Assembly: GCA_044223975.1 (NCBI GenBank)
Contig: JBGALI010000003.1
Coordinates: forward strand, 1-64,000
DNA: 64,000 nt
From: CAZCPB01 sp044223975
GTDB lineage: Bacteria > Planctomycetota > Phycisphaerae > Phycisphaerales > UBA1924
Reading direction: 5' to 3'
The notes beneath the pieces are model-generated. The model worked only from the letters and a program-made list of their open reading frames with translations, was not told the origin of the DNA and searched no databases. Numbering within the stretch: the stretch's first letter is position 1; every line of letters starts with the position of its first letter. This document shows, piece by piece, positions 1 through 8,975 of the stretch. A program made the position numbers and the translations under genes.

Positions 1-32
1 GCCCGTCTGAGGCGGGCGCCACGGGTGATCGC

Positions 33-1532
33 TCAGGAGGGGTCGGACCCGAAAAGCCCCGGCCCCGGGGCCGGTCGGCGCGCCGGTCGGCGCGCGGCGC
101 CGGGCCCGCCGCTCGCCCGCACCGAGGCGGGTGCCCCCGCATCCTCGACGCGAGACGCCACCGTGCCATCGGAAACTCGGGTGGTCAGTCGGTCCCCGGG
201 TCGGGCGTCGGCGGTCGTTCGCACGAGGCGCCCATCCCGGCCGGTCGTCACCGAGTAGCCCCGCTCCAGCACGCGCAGCGGGCTCACCGCGTGCAATTGG
301 CGCTCGTCGGCATCGAGGCGTGAGGCGAGTGCCGGGGCGATGAGCCCGGCCGCGCGGAGCAGTCGGGTCGAGGGCTCCCGGAGGTCCGCCGCGAGCAGCG
401 TCCCTTTCGCTCCCGCGCGGAGTCGCGCGGCCGCGCCGTTGAGCCGCTCCCGCATCCGTGCCAGCACCGCGCGGGGACGCTGGCGTTCCAGACCTGCCGC
501 GGCACGCTCCACGGCCAGGGCCGCGACGTGACGGTGCTCGGCAACCGCACCGGCGAGCGAGCGAGCGGCGTTAACAGTCGCGTAACGCCCGTCCGCCGCG
601 ACCGCGCCCATCGCCGAAGCCAGACGCCGCCCCGTCGAATGCACCTGGCGCCCCAGGGCCGCGACGTCGGGCGTGAGCCGCACCGCGGCCTGGGTCGGCG
701 TGGCGCACCGCTCGTCGGCAACCAGTTCGGCGACCGTGACGTCCGTCTCGTGCCCGATCGCGGCCACGACGGGCACGCGACTCCTGTAGATCGCGTCCGC
801 CACCACACGCTCGTTGAACGCCCAGAGGTCTTCCTTGCTCCCTCCGCCGCGCGTCACCAAGATCGCGTCGATCCCCAAGGCCGCGTGGTGAAGGCTGAGC
901 GCATTGACGGCGCGGGCCACCTCCTCCGCGGCGCCGTCGCCCTGCACACGCACATCGGCCAGCAGCACACCCACCGAGGGGCAGCGCTTCTTCATCGTCA
1001 CCAGGACGTCCTGCAATGCCGCGGCACTGCGGCTGGTGACGACCCCGATCCGCCGCGGGAACACGGGCAACGGCCGCTTGCGCCCCGGGTCGAGGTACCC
1101 GAGCCCACGGAGTTCTTCGATCATCTTCCGCAACGCCAGGTCGAGCGCCCCGGCGCCGACCGGCTCGATCGAATCGACGATGAGCGAGACTCGCCCCTGC
1201 TTGGCGTAGAACTCGACGCGCCCGCCCACCACCACCTCGCGCCCTTCCTCGGGCTTGAAGCGCACGCGCGCCGCGGCTGAGGCGAACATGACGCACCCGA
1301 TCGACGCGGCCGCGTCCTTGAGGTCAAAGTACCAGTGCGTCCGCTCGCGCAGGCCGCTGACCTCGCCGATGACGCGGACCTTTCCCGGCACGCCGGCCCG
1401 CAGGGCTCCGTCCACGAGGCTGGCGAGGGCGGAAACCGTGATCGGCCTGCCGCGCTCCGGCGTCGAAGCGGCCGCCTTCTCGCGGGTGCGGCGAGCACTC
1501 ATTTTCGAGGGATCGAAGAGCGGGCCCGTCAT
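33..1532 (-). CDS. xseA: Exodeoxyribonuclease VII large subunit
   Basis: Large subunit of exonuclease VII, which with XseB cuts single-stranded DNA into oligonucleotides in repair and recombination. The 499-residue product is somewhat longer than the usual 400-450. An OB-fold region lies at about residues 35-130, followed by the exonuclease domain with GGGSKEDLWAFNE near residue 228 and an IGHETD segment near 255, both XseA hallmarks. I place the start at an ATG preceded by TACGCT and a 6-base spacer, with no ribosome-binding site. An in-frame ATG 138 bases upstream has no support. The last ~40 residues are Pro/Arg/Ala-rich and partly encoded by a duplicated 12-mer at 71-94. No xseB is visible; it may lie beyond the left edge. 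Confidence 0.93.
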   Translation of the reverse strand: MTGPLFDPSKMSARRTREKAAASTPERGRPITVSALASLVDGALRAGVPGKVRVIGEVSGLRERTHWYFDLKDAAASIGCVMFASAAARVRFKPEEGREVVVGGRVEFYAKQGRVSLIVDSIEPVGAGALDLALRKMIEELRGLGYLDPGRKRPLPVFPRRIGVVTSRSAAALQDVLVTMKKRCPSVGVLLADVRVQGDGAAEEVARAVNALSLHHAALGIDAILVTRGGGSKEDLWAFNERVVADAIYRSRVPVVAAIGHETDVTVAELVADERCATPTQAAVRLTPDVAALGRQVHSTGRRLASAMGAVAADGRYATVNAARSLAGAVAEHRHVAALAVERAAAGLERQRPRAVLARMRERLNGAAARLRAGAKGTLLAADLREPSTRLLRAAGLIAPALASRLDADERQLHAVSPLRVLERGYSVTTGRDGRLVRTTADARPGDRLTTRVSDGTVASRVEDAGAPASVRASGGPGAARRPARRPAPGPGLFGSDPS

Positions 1533-1538
1533 GGCCAG

Positions 1539-1544
1539 AGCGTA
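1539..1544 (-). promoter_or_regulatory. -10 element of a putative leaderless xseA mRNA
   Basis: TACGCT on the minus strand ends 6 bases before the xseA ATG, and there is no purine-rich ribosome-binding site. This is one of about a dozen similarly placed hexamers in the window. No clear -35 is visible. Confidence 0.45.
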
Positions 1545-1717
1545 GGGTCGACCGCGTTCTCGGACGGCACGGATCACGTTTGGGGCCGCACCGAAGCGCC
1601 CGGCGCCGCTCGATCTGCCGCGCCCGATCACGACACCGAGGCGTGGGGAATTCTCCTCATCGCTCATCAACTCGCGCGAGTTTGACGCCGATGAATGGGA
1701 CCGGGAGGTCCATCGCC

Positions 1718-2071
1718 ATGAAGGATCCGTCTGCCCGCCCGGACCATGCGCCGATTATCAGCGAGTTCGCCACGGACCCGGACATGGTCGAGCTGGTCTC
1801 CCAGTTCGTGGGCGAACTCCCGACGCGTGCGGAGGCCCTCTTGAGCGAGTGGCGCGCCCAGAACTTCGCGGAGGTGCAGCGCGCGGCACACCAGCTCAAG
1901 GGTGCGTCGGCGGGCTACGGCTTCCCCTCGATCGGGCTGGCCGCCAGCAGGGTCGAGGCCGACCTCCGCGGGCGCAGCGCCGACCAGATTTCAAGCGACG
2001 CGGCCCGTATCGCGGACGACATCCGACGCCTGACCGAGCTGTGCAAGCGGGCCAGCGCCGCGCGCCCCTGA
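1718..2071 (+). CDS. Hpt domain histidine phosphotransfer protein
   Basis: A 117-residue single-domain phosphotransfer protein, expected to relay phosphate between a histidine kinase and response regulators in the cytoplasm. The signature HQLKGASAG is present with the phospho-acceptor His58, inside an all-helical sequence of typical Hpt length. The ATG at 1718 follows GGGAGG at a suitable distance, so I prefer it over the ATG at 1691. It sits 48 bases upstream of a REC-GGDEF gene on the same strand, which is the likely partner. No kinase adjoins; the nearest one in the window is at 11.5 kb. Confidence 0.85.
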   Translation: MKDPSARPDHAPIISEFATDPDMVELVSQFVGELPTRAEALLSEWRAQNFAEVQRAAHQLKGASAGYGFPSIGLAASRVEADLRGRSADQISSDAARIADDIRRLTELCKRASAARP

Positions 2072-2119
2072 CCGACCGCCAACCGATCTCTCCGCAGACG
2101 CACCGCCCCTGGGATCACG

Positions 2120-3097
2120 ATGAGCGAACTCTCGACGACACCGCCGCACACGCCCGACGAGCCGCTCGCGGAGAGCGCTCGTCCTTCGGTCCTCGTGATC
2201 GATGATTCACCGGACGTGCACAGGCTCCTGAAGGCTCGCCTCCGCAACGAGGAGCTGGACATCCTCAGCGCCGCGTCAGGTACCGACGGGCTCGTCGCGG
2301 CCCGCGACAAGACGCCGTCCATCATCCTCCTCGATCTCGACATGCCGGGCATGGACGGGTTTGAGGTGCTCCGCCAGCTCAAAGAAGACAAGACCGCGAT
2401 CGGGATCCCGGTGATCATCCTCTCGGGGCTCCAGAGCTCGCAGGACAAGGTCACCGCCTTTGACCTGGGCGCGGTCGACTACATCACCAAGCCCTTCGAC
2501 CTCACGGAACTCCGCGTGCGCGTCCGGTCGGCGCTGCGCATCCAGCAGCTCGTGCAGATGCTCGCGCAGAAGGCGCAGATCGACGGCCTGACCGGCCTGT
2601 GGAACCGGGCGTTCTTCGACCGGCGCTGGGCCGAGGAAGTCTCGCGCGTCGCCCGCCACTCGCGCCCCCTCTCCGTGGCGATCATCGACATCGATCACTT
2701 CAAGAGCGTCAACGACACCTTCGGGCACCCCGCCGGCGACGCGGTGATCCAGGGGCTGGCCAAGATCCTCCAGCGCGAGAGCCGCGCCAGCGACGTGGCC
2801 TGCCGCTACGGCGGCGAGGAGTTCGCGCTGGTCATGCCCGACACCGCCCCGCAGGACGGCGCGATCGTGTGCGAGCGCATCCGCAAGGCCCTCGAGGACA
2901 CGGCGTGGTCCCGCCACCCCGAGCGCCGCATCACCGCCTCGTTCGGGCTCTCGGGCACGACGGGCCAGGCGGTGATCACGCCCGAGGCGTGGCTGGAGTC
3001 GGCCGACAAGGGCCTCTACACGTCCAAGAAGGGTGGGCGCAACCGCGTCACCATCACCGACGTCGGGCCGCCGTCCCTGGTCCGCGCCGCGGGCTGA
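2120..3097 (+). CDS. REC-GGDEF response regulator, diguanylate cyclase
   Basis: Phosphorylation-controlled diguanylate cyclase that makes the second messenger cyclic-di-GMP from two GTP. The N-terminal receiver domain (about 25-145) has the phospho-acceptor Asp72 in LLDLDMPGMDG and the conserved KPFD lysine. The GGDEF domain (about 155-315) has an intact GGEEF at 231-235. RASD at 222-225 lies exactly five residues before GGEEF, the classic RxxD product-inhibition site, so feedback control is likely. The single-receiver architecture resembles a simplified PleD. The Hpt gene just upstream suggests that phosphate arrives through a phosphorelay. Confidence 0.92.
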   Translation: MSELSTTPPHTPDEPLAESARPSVLVIDDSPDVHRLLKARLRNEELDILSAASGTDGLVAARDKTPSIILLDLDMPGMDGFEVLRQLKEDKTAIGIPVIILSGLQSSQDKVTAFDLGAVDYITKPFDLTELRVRVRSALRIQQLVQMLAQKAQIDGLTGLWNRAFFDRRWAEEVSRVARHSRPLSVAIIDIDHFKSVNDTFGHPAGDAVIQGLAKILQRESRASDVACRYGGEEFALVMPDTAPQDGAIVCERIRKALEDTAWSRHPERRITASFGLSGTTGQAVITPEAWLESADKGLYTSKKGGRNRVTITDVGPPSLVRAAG

Positions 3098-3108
3098 ACC
3101 GGCCGGCC

Positions 3109-3786
3109 TCAGAACGGGAAGATGATCCCCGCGTACACCAGCGCCTGATCGATGGCGGGGTTGTTCTCGTCTCCGAAGATGCGCGCGTTGGAAACGTGGA
3201 ACCAGCGCAACCCCACCTGCAGCCGCACGCCGTCGTCGCTCAGCAGCCGGGTGAACCCGACGCCCGCGCGCGGCATGAAATCAAAGCTCGTCCCTCCCTC
3301 GGGGACCGAGTTGGTCGCGCCCAGCACGCCGATCCCCGCGTCGACGTACACCGTCCACGGACCGGTATCGATGAAGTGCCACCGGAAGACCATGGAGGCC
3401 GAGAGCCCCTCGGCGTTGTCGCCGGGCTGATTGAAGTACCACAGCGCCAGCTCGCCGGCAAACTCGACGTCCTTGGCGATGAAGTACGAGTACGACCCGT
3501 AGAGGCCCGAGTCGGTCGACCCGTTGAACCCATACGAGAGATTCGCGCCGATCGTCCACCACTTCGAGTCCGCGTCGCCGAACGCGGGCCTCGCCTCCGT
3601 TTGCGGCGCGGCAGACGCGCCCGGGGCTTCTTCTGCTGCCCCGGGCTGTGGGTACTCGAACCGGAACGACGCCGATTCCCCCAACGGTGAGGCGCCGTCG
3701 TCCGCGCGAACAACCGCTGCCCCATAGCCCAGGGCCATCGCGGCAGCACACATCAAAGCCCACCTTTGTTTCAGCGTCCGGCTCAT
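3109..3786 (-). CDS. PagL-like lipid A deacylase / acyloxyacyl hydrolase, outer membrane
   Basis: A 225-residue secreted protein with an N-terminal signal peptide ending near residue 28, a Pro/Glu/Ala-rich linker and a C-terminal half of alternating aromatic/hydrophobic strands ending in phenylalanine, like an eight-stranded outer-membrane barrel. His197 sits in FHVSNA, matching the HxSN catalytic motif of PagL-type lipid A 3-O-deacylases, which remove an ester-linked acyl chain from lipopolysaccharide. GAGGAG six bases before the ATG supports the start. It is convergent with the GGDEF gene, 11 bases apart. The family call rests on the motif and barrel pattern; a general outer-membrane beta-barrel is the alternative. 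Confidence 0.65.
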   Translation of the reverse strand: MSRTLKQRWALMCAAAMALGYGAAVVRADDGASPLGESASFRFEYPQPGAAEEAPGASAAPQTEARPAFGDADSKWWTIGANLSYGFNGSTDSGLYGSYSYFIAKDVEFAGELALWYFNQPGDNAEGLSASMVFRWHFIDTGPWTVYVDAGIGVLGATNSVPEGGTSFDFMPRAGVGFTRLLSDDGVRLQVGLRWFHVSNARIFGDENNPAIDQALVYAGIIFPF

Positions 3787-3846
3787 GGTCGCTCCTCGTG
3801 GAGGCGACAGCGTAGCCGAACGCCTAGGCTCCCGCGGGAGACCGCC

Positions 3847-4134
3847 ATGGATCCGAACCCGCCCGAGCCCGCCGCCCAGCGCGTCGACCGCAGGCTCGAC
3901 CGGCTCGAAGAGCTCGTCTCCTTCGCCGAGCAGCGCCACGAGGAGTTGAACTCCGCGCTGCTCGACCTGGCCGCCCGCCTCGAGCACATCGCCGCGCGCG
4001 TCGAACGGATGGGCTCCACCATCGAGTCGCTGGCGCACCAGGCCGCGCCTGACACCGACGACCCGATCGCTACCAACCCGCCGGGCGATCCGCCGGCCGG
4101 CCCTCACGCCGACTCCAGCATCGAAGGCGCTTGA
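3847..4134 (+). CDS. SlyX-like coiled-coil protein
   Basis: A 95-residue acidic protein. Residues 10-60 form a heptad-patterned coiled coil (RLDRLEELVSFAEQ..EELN..) resembling SlyX, a small widespread protein of unclear function. The C-terminal third is Pro/Asp-rich and probably disordered. GGGAG precedes the ATG, and the gene is divergent from the lipid A deacylase-like gene 60 bases away. SlyX proteins are usually about 70 residues, so the tail is extra. The resemblance is by pattern only. Confidence 0.6.
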   Translation: MDPNPPEPAAQRVDRRLDRLEELVSFAEQRHEELNSALLDLAARLEHIAARVERMGSTIESLAHQAAPDTDDPIATNPPGDPPAGPHADSSIEGA

Positions 4135-4155
4135 ACGCCGGGCGGACCGATCACA

Positions 4156-4461
4156 TCACTTGGCGACAACGACCTTCGCCAGTGCCGCATCCTTCTGCGC
4201 ATCGGTCATGGCGTTCCACTTGGGCACACAGCCGGGGCAGCAGAAGGCCACCTTCTGGCCCTTGTAGTCGGCGAGCGTGGTGCTCGTGCTCGCGTCATCC
4301 TCGGGCATTACCGGGCAGTTCGCGTTGACCGCGACCGCGTGCACGGTGCCCTGCTGCGCCGGCTTGCACTCGGCCTCGGAAGTTGTGGACGTCGCGCACG
4401 CGCCGAGGGCGAGGCTCAGAACGCACAGCGCGGCCTTGATACCAGCGGGGGAATGCTTCAA
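4156..4461 (-). CDS. Small Cys-rich (YHS/TRASH-like) lipoprotein
   Basis: About 101 residues: a lipoprotein signal with lipobox LGAC, then a short domain with a Cys before PVMPED and a CCPGC cluster. This matches YHS/TRASH-like metal-associated domains (VNANCPVMP..., VAFCCPGCVPKWN). It would sit on the periplasmic face of a membrane and might bind a metal ion. The start is unusual: TTG at 4461 has GGAG six bases upstream, while GTG at 4473 has no good ribosome-binding site. Either gives the same mature protein. It lies downstream of the ABC exporter gene but is separated from it by a terminator. Confidence 0.62.
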   Translation of the reverse strand: MKHSPAGIKAALCVLSLALGACATSTTSEAECKPAQQGTVHAVAVNANCPVMPEDDASTSTTLADYKGQKVAFCCPGCVPKWNAMTDAQKDAALAKVVVAK

Positions 4462-4526
4462 TGGATGCTCCACTCTCAGAAGCTTGAAGAGACTCGGCCG
4501 CGCGATCACGAGACGAGCGCGGCACC

Positions 4527-4567
4527 AAATAAAATGCGCCGGGCTCACACTAAAGCAAGCCCGGCGC
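4527..4567 (-). terminator. Rho-independent terminator
   Basis: Perfect 10-bp stem (GCGCCGGGCT at 4536-4545 with its complement at 4558-4567) and a 12-base loop. On the minus strand it is followed by ATTTTATTT. It lies about 140 bases past the stop of the ABC exporter gene and probably ends that transcript. Confidence 0.75.
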
Positions 4568-4703
4568 GGAGAGGGAGAGACGGTGACCCGATCAAGCATC
4601 GGGGTCGATGCAAAGGACGGCGGGGCTCCGCCGGAAGGGTAAGTGTATCAAGTCGCTTCTCACGACGCGAGCCGCCGAGAATGCCAAGAAGCCGTCCTGT
4701 GAA

Positions 4704-6818
4704 TTAGCCCCCGCCGGCTGCGGGAATGGTCGCCGCCGCCGTGCTCGCTCCGACCTCCGAAGCCGTGACCAGCCCTTCGACCTGCGTCCTGAGCAGTTCG
4801 GAATACCTCCCGCTGTGTTCCATAAGTTCTTTGTGCGAACCGACTTCGGCGATCCTGCCGCCCTCGAGTACGACGATCCGGTCGGCGTGCCGGATGGTGG
4901 ACAGCCGGTGCGCGATCACGAAGCTCGTGCGGCCCCGCATGAGTCGCGCAAGACTTTTCTGTATAAGCGCTTCTGATTCGCTATCGAGATTGCTTGTGGC
5001 CTCGTCGAGGATCAGGATGAGCGGGTCGGCGAGCACGGCCCGAGCAATCGCCAGGCGCTGCTTCTGTCCCCCCGAGAGGCGCACGCCGCGCTCGCCGATC
5101 AGCGTGTCGTAGCCAAACTCCAGCTTCTGAATGAACTCGTGCGCGTTGGCCGCGCGGGCCGCCTCGGTGATCTGCTCCATCGTGGCGTCGCGCCGTGCGT
5201 ACGCGATGTTCTCAGCGACCGACCCGTCGAAGAGGAACACGTCCTGCTCGACGATCCCCAGCAGCCGCCGGAAGCTCGAGAGCTCGATCGAGCGCAGGTC
5301 GCGCCCGTCAAGCGAAACCGTGCCGCGCGTGGGGTCGTGGAAGCGGGCGACCAGGTTGCACAGTGTGGTCTTCCCCGATCCGCTGGGCCCCACGAGCGCG
5401 ATGGTCTCCCCCGGGCGCACATCAAGCGAGATGTCGACCAGCACCGGCGTGGGCGCGTGCGGCGCCTCGGACGCGGGGCTCTCGGCCGCGGGCTCGGCCC
5501 GGTGCTTGGGACGCGGAGCGGGCGGGTAGGCGAACGTCACGTCGCGCAGCGTGATCGCGCCCTTGGCCTCGTGCCGCCCCACGACGAACTCGCCGCGGGC
5601 GCCCTCGAACTCGCGCGGCTCGCCCAGCACGTCCAGCACGCGGTCGAACCCCGCGAGGTTCGACTGGATGTTGGCCGCTGTGTTGGTCAGCGTCTCCAGC
5701 GGCGACAGCAGCATCAGCAGGTACGTCGAGAACATCATGACGTCGCCGATCGAGAGCTTCCCGTCGATGACGCGCGACCCGCCGTACAGCAGCACCCCCA
5801 CCGACGCGACGGGGATCAGGATCGCCCAGATGATCTCCAGCACCCGCGACGCCCACCACACCAGGATCTCCTGGCGGGTCATGTAGTGCCCGGCGTGCGT
5901 GAAGCGAGCCGTCTCGCCGAGCTGGCGGGCAAAGCCACGCACCACGCGCATCCCGCCGAACGCCTCGGTGGTGTGCGCGTCGATCCCCGTTCGCGTGACC
6001 TTGATGTCGCGGAAGATCGGCCGGATGCGGTTGATCCACGTGCGGTGCGTGAGCCACGTCGCCGGGATCAGGATCATCGCCCCAAGCAGCATGCGCCAGT
6101 CAACGAACGTGAGGATCACCAGCGTGCCCGCCAGCTGCACCACCGCGCGCCACGGGTTGTAGATCATCGAGAACACCAGCTCGGCCGCCTGCCCCGCGTC
6201 CTCGCGCAGGATGCCCACCACGCCGCCGGAGCGGAACTGGTGCAGCGTGTGCAGCGGCAGCTGGACCGCGTGCTCGAAGGCCCGCCGCCGCATCGCCGCC
6301 TGCGTCCGCTTGGTGAGGCGCGTCGTCTGCCACCGCCCCCACGTGCCGATCCCCACCGACAGGGCGCTCACCGTGATCATCGCGGCGCCCAGAGCCCACA
6401 GCAGCTGCTTGCGGTCGGCCGGCGTCACGACCGCGTCGTGCCCGAACCGCTCGATCACCCACGCGGGCAGGCCCGTCGGGCCCGGGTGATCAGTCAGCAC
6501 GTAGTCGATCGCGATCTTGGTCGACGTGGGCACCACCAGCGCCACCGCCGTCGAGAGCGTTAGCGTCGCCAGCGCCATGTACAGGAGGCGGTGGCCCCCC
6601 TCGATCTGGCGCCAGAACTCGACGAACAGCGCGCCGAACGACCGCGACCGGGCGGGCGGCGCGGCAACGCCCTTGCGCGCCGGGCGCCCCGCGTCGGCGC
6701 GCCGCGCGGACTCGGCGGCGCGCACGCTCTCCTTGTCCATCTTCGACCAGTTGGGGTCCTTCCGGCGCTCGAGATACTCGCGGTAGCGTGCGCGGCTGCC
6801 GGGGTGCTTGAAGAGCAT
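4704..6818 (-). CDS. ABC exporter, fused permease and ATPase (MsbA/MDR type)
   Basis: A 704-residue half-transporter expected to work as a homodimer in the inner membrane, exporting lipid, peptide or drug. The first ~85 residues are a charged cytoplasmic extension, followed by a six-helix permease domain (about 85-400) and a nucleotide-binding domain. The ATPase has GPSGSGKTT near 475, LSGGQKQR near 578 and LILILDEATS near 600, all intact. An Ala/Pro/Glu-rich insertion lies just before the ATPase (about 430-455). The substrate cannot be told from sequence. The ATG is preceded by TACGAT and eight bases with no ribosome-binding site, so the mRNA may be leaderless or nearly so. Confidence 0.9.
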   Translation of the reverse strand: MLFKHPGSRARYREYLERRKDPNWSKMDKESVRAAESARRADAGRPARKGVAAPPARSRSFGALFVEFWRQIEGGHRLLYMALATLTLSTAVALVVPTSTKIAIDYVLTDHPGPTGLPAWVIERFGHDAVVTPADRKQLLWALGAAMITVSALSVGIGTWGRWQTTRLTKRTQAAMRRRAFEHAVQLPLHTLHQFRSGGVVGILREDAGQAAELVFSMIYNPWRAVVQLAGTLVILTFVDWRMLLGAMILIPATWLTHRTWINRIRPIFRDIKVTRTGIDAHTTEAFGGMRVVRGFARQLGETARFTHAGHYMTRQEILVWWASRVLEIIWAILIPVASVGVLLYGGSRVIDGKLSIGDVMMFSTYLLMLLSPLETLTNTAANIQSNLAGFDRVLDVLGEPREFEGARGEFVVGRHEAKGAITLRDVTFAYPPAPRPKHRAEPAAESPASEAPHAPTPVLVDISLDVRPGETIALVGPSGSGKTTLCNLVARFHDPTRGTVSLDGRDLRSIELSSFRRLLGIVEQDVFLFDGSVAENIAYARRDATMEQITEAARAANAHEFIQKLEFGYDTLIGERGVRLSGGQKQRLAIARAVLADPLILILDEATSNLDSESEALIQKSLARLMRGRTSFVIAHRLSTIRHADRIVVLEGGRIAEVGSHKELMEHSGRYSELLRTQVEGLVTASEVGASTAAATIPAAGGG

Positions 6819-6861
6819 TCTGCCCGATCGTACGCGCGGCGGGGGCCACGCACGCCCGGCC

Positions 6862-7950
6862 TCAGCGGCCCAGCTGCCGGCTGATCTCGGCGAACCGCTG
6901 GTCCAGCACCTGCTGGCGCGCCCTCAGGCGGTCGAACTCGGCCTGGCACTGCTGGCGCTGTTCAGCGGTGATCCCCGCCCTGGAGAGCTGAGTCTCGAGA
7001 TTCTCCATCGCCGCCGAGATCTGCGCGCGCTCCACCATGATCTGGCCGGCCTCGTCGCGCAATCGCACGTTCCGCGAAGCCGCGTCGATCAGAAACTGCC
7101 CCTGGCGCTGGCCCAGCGCGACGCTGTCGACCTTGGTGCCGGGGTCCCGCGCCTGCCCGCCCGCCGAGAGCGTGGCCGCGGGCGGCCGGAACAGCGGGGA
7201 GCGAACGGGCTCCTGGCTCGACGGATCGGTCATGGGCTCGGCACGCTGCGAACGCGTCGCCCGCGCACGCTCCACCGCGGCAGACCAGCGCTCGGCGCTG
7301 AGGTCGCCCGCCAGCGGAGGTTCCGGCGCCGGCGACACGCGCTCGGAGCGGCGGTCCCAGGCGCCGATGATGATCCGGTCGTCCATCATGCTGCCCTGCC
7401 CGAGATCACTGAACCTCCCGAGCTTGATCTTGACGGTCATGGGCTCGCCGCTGCGGACGATGCCGAGGGTCACTTCCTCTCCCGGGTCGTGCGACACGAT
7501 GGCGCTGCGCAGGTCGAGTTCGGTGGTGATCGGGTGCCCGTCGGCGGACTTCACGACGTCTCCGTCGCGGAGCACGCGCATCGCATCGAAACCCGGCGTC
7601 GACGGGCTGATCGTCACGATCCCGTCCCCGACCGTGGATTGGATCCGGACGCCCATCGCGCCGCGGGGCGTGCCCGCGAAAAGGCGCAGGCCCGCCGCGC
7701 GAAGGCGTTCACGCTGCTCGGCGGAAAGGGACGGGTCGCGCAGCGCCTGCTCGACCCCGCCCAGCCGCGCCATCGGCTCGCCCTCGCCGATCAATTGCGT
7801 CGCTTCCTCACGCTCTTTGAGCGAGCTTGAGTCGAGCGCCTTGATCAACTCCGGGGAGATCGACGGAGGCTCGGCCGCGAGGACCGGCAACGCCCCGCAG
7901 GCGCCCAGCACCGCCGCCGTCCATCCCGAGATTAAACGCACGCCACCCAT
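6862..7950 (-). CDS. Secreted PDZ-domain protein
   Basis: A 362-residue exported protein: signal peptide (about 1-25, ending near VLAAEPP), a helical region rich in charged repeats (30-90), a PDZ domain (about 95-185, GVRIQ...RVLRDGDVVKSADG) of the HtrA/DegS substrate-binding type, a Pro/Ser-rich linker, and a C-terminal coiled coil (about 295-362). No protease domain is present, so it is probably a scaffold or adaptor. GGAGGAG immediately upstream fixes the ATG at 7950, and TACTAT about 40 bases upstream could be its -10. I do not recognise the full architecture. Confidence 0.75.
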   Translation of the reverse strand: MGGVRLISGWTAAVLGACGALPVLAAEPPSISPELIKALDSSSLKEREEATQLIGEGEPMARLGGVEQALRDPSLSAEQRERLRAAGLRLFAGTPRGAMGVRIQSTVGDGIVTISPSTPGFDAMRVLRDGDVVKSADGHPITTELDLRSAIVSHDPGEEVTLGIVRSGEPMTVKIKLGRFSDLGQGSMMDDRIIIGAWDRRSERVSPAPEPPLAGDLSAERWSAAVERARATRSQRAEPMTDPSSQEPVRSPLFRPPAATLSAGGQARDPGTKVDSVALGQRQGQFLIDAASRNVRLRDEAGQIMVERAQISAAMENLETQLSRAGITAEQRQQCQAEFDRLRARQQVLDQRFAEISRQLGR

Positions 7951-8068
7951 GGACTCCTCCGGGGCTCCGCCCGATCGGGTCCCGAATAGTACGTCGCAGG
8001 CCGGACCGGGGCGCACCGCTCCGGAACGGCCGTCCGGATGGCCCCCACCCTCACGGACGCCCCCAGCG

Positions 8069-8959
8069 TCACTCCACGTTGGCGGCCTGTTCCTTGATGC
8101 GGTCGATGGCGCCCTTCACCTCGACGATCCAGCGGGACACCGAGGCGTCGGGAGACTTGCTGGCAATCGTGTTCGATTCGCGGAGCATCTCCTGGGCCAG
8201 GAAATCGAGCGTCCGCCCCACGGGCTTGTCGTCCCGACCCGAGATCAAGTCAGCGAACTGCTCCAGGTGCCCGCCCAGGCGGCTGATCTCCTCGGCGATG
8301 TCGGTGCGCTCGGCGTAGACCGCGATTTCCTTGATCAGCTCCGGCGTCGAGATGGTCGCCGACGCGGCGGACAGCATCTGCTCGATCCGTGTCTTCAGGC
8401 GCTTCTCGTACTCCGCCACAACGCCCGGGGCACGCTCGGCGATGAGCGCCAGGCGTGACGCGATCAGCTGCTGCTGCAGACGCAGGTCCTCGACCAGCAG
8501 CGCGCCCTCCTTGGCCCGCATCGCGACCAGGTTGTCCAGAGCCTTGTCCACCAGCGGCATGAACGATGAGCGTGCGCGGCTGAGGCGGTCCTCTTCGTCG
8601 GCCGGCGGTTGCAGCACGCCCGGCAGCGTCAGGAGCGCCGCGACGTCGAGCTTGAGCTCGCCGCCGGCGATCGCGGGTATCGCGCGGAGCTGCTTGATGT
8701 ACCGATCCAGCGCCGCGGCGTTGATGTCGTACGCCGCCGACGCGGACGCGTCGGTGCAGCTTGCCGTGAGCGTGATCGTGCCGCGGGTCAGGCGCTGGCG
8801 GAGACGCGATTCGACCTCGGCCTCGAGCCCCTGGTAGAACTCGGGCAGGCGGATCACGCCCTTGAAGTACTTGTTGTTGAGCGATCGCGTCTCGACAAAG
8901 TAGTGGACGCCGTCGATCTGGGCCGACGCCTCGCCGTAGCCGGTCATGCTGCGGATCAC
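8069..8959 (-). CDS. yicC: YicC family endoribonuclease
   Basis: A 296-residue member of the YicC/YloC family, RNA-cleaving enzymes linked to stationary phase and small-RNA turnover. The N-terminus IRSMTGYGEA is the family signature, and the C-terminal DUF1732 region ends in the characteristic EIxRLGxHLxQF...LDFLxQEMxRExNTIxSKS pattern. GGAGG eight bases upstream selects the GTG at 8959. It follows secG by 16 bases, so the two genes form an operon. Confidence 0.93.
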   Translation of the reverse strand: MIRSMTGYGEASAQIDGVHYFVETRSLNNKYFKGVIRLPEFYQGLEAEVESRLRQRLTRGTITLTASCTDASASAAYDINAAALDRYIKQLRAIPAIAGGELKLDVAALLTLPGVLQPPADEEDRLSRARSSFMPLVDKALDNLVAMRAKEGALLVEDLRLQQQLIASRLALIAERAPGVVAEYEKRLKTRIEQMLSAASATISTPELIKEIAVYAERTDIAEEISRLGGHLEQFADLISGRDDKPVGRTLDFLAQEMLRESNTIASKSPDASVSRWIVEVKGAIDRIKEQAANVE

Positions 8960-8975
8960 GCGCGAGGCCTCCGGT

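Noticed and set aside
4707..5112. Plus-strand frames near the ABC exporter 3' end
   Set aside because: Shadow frames with no start signals, antisense to the ATPase domain.
5139..6563. 474-codon plus-strand frame opposite the ABC exporter
   Set aside because: Arg/His-rich low-complexity translation antisense to an unambiguous ABC transporter.
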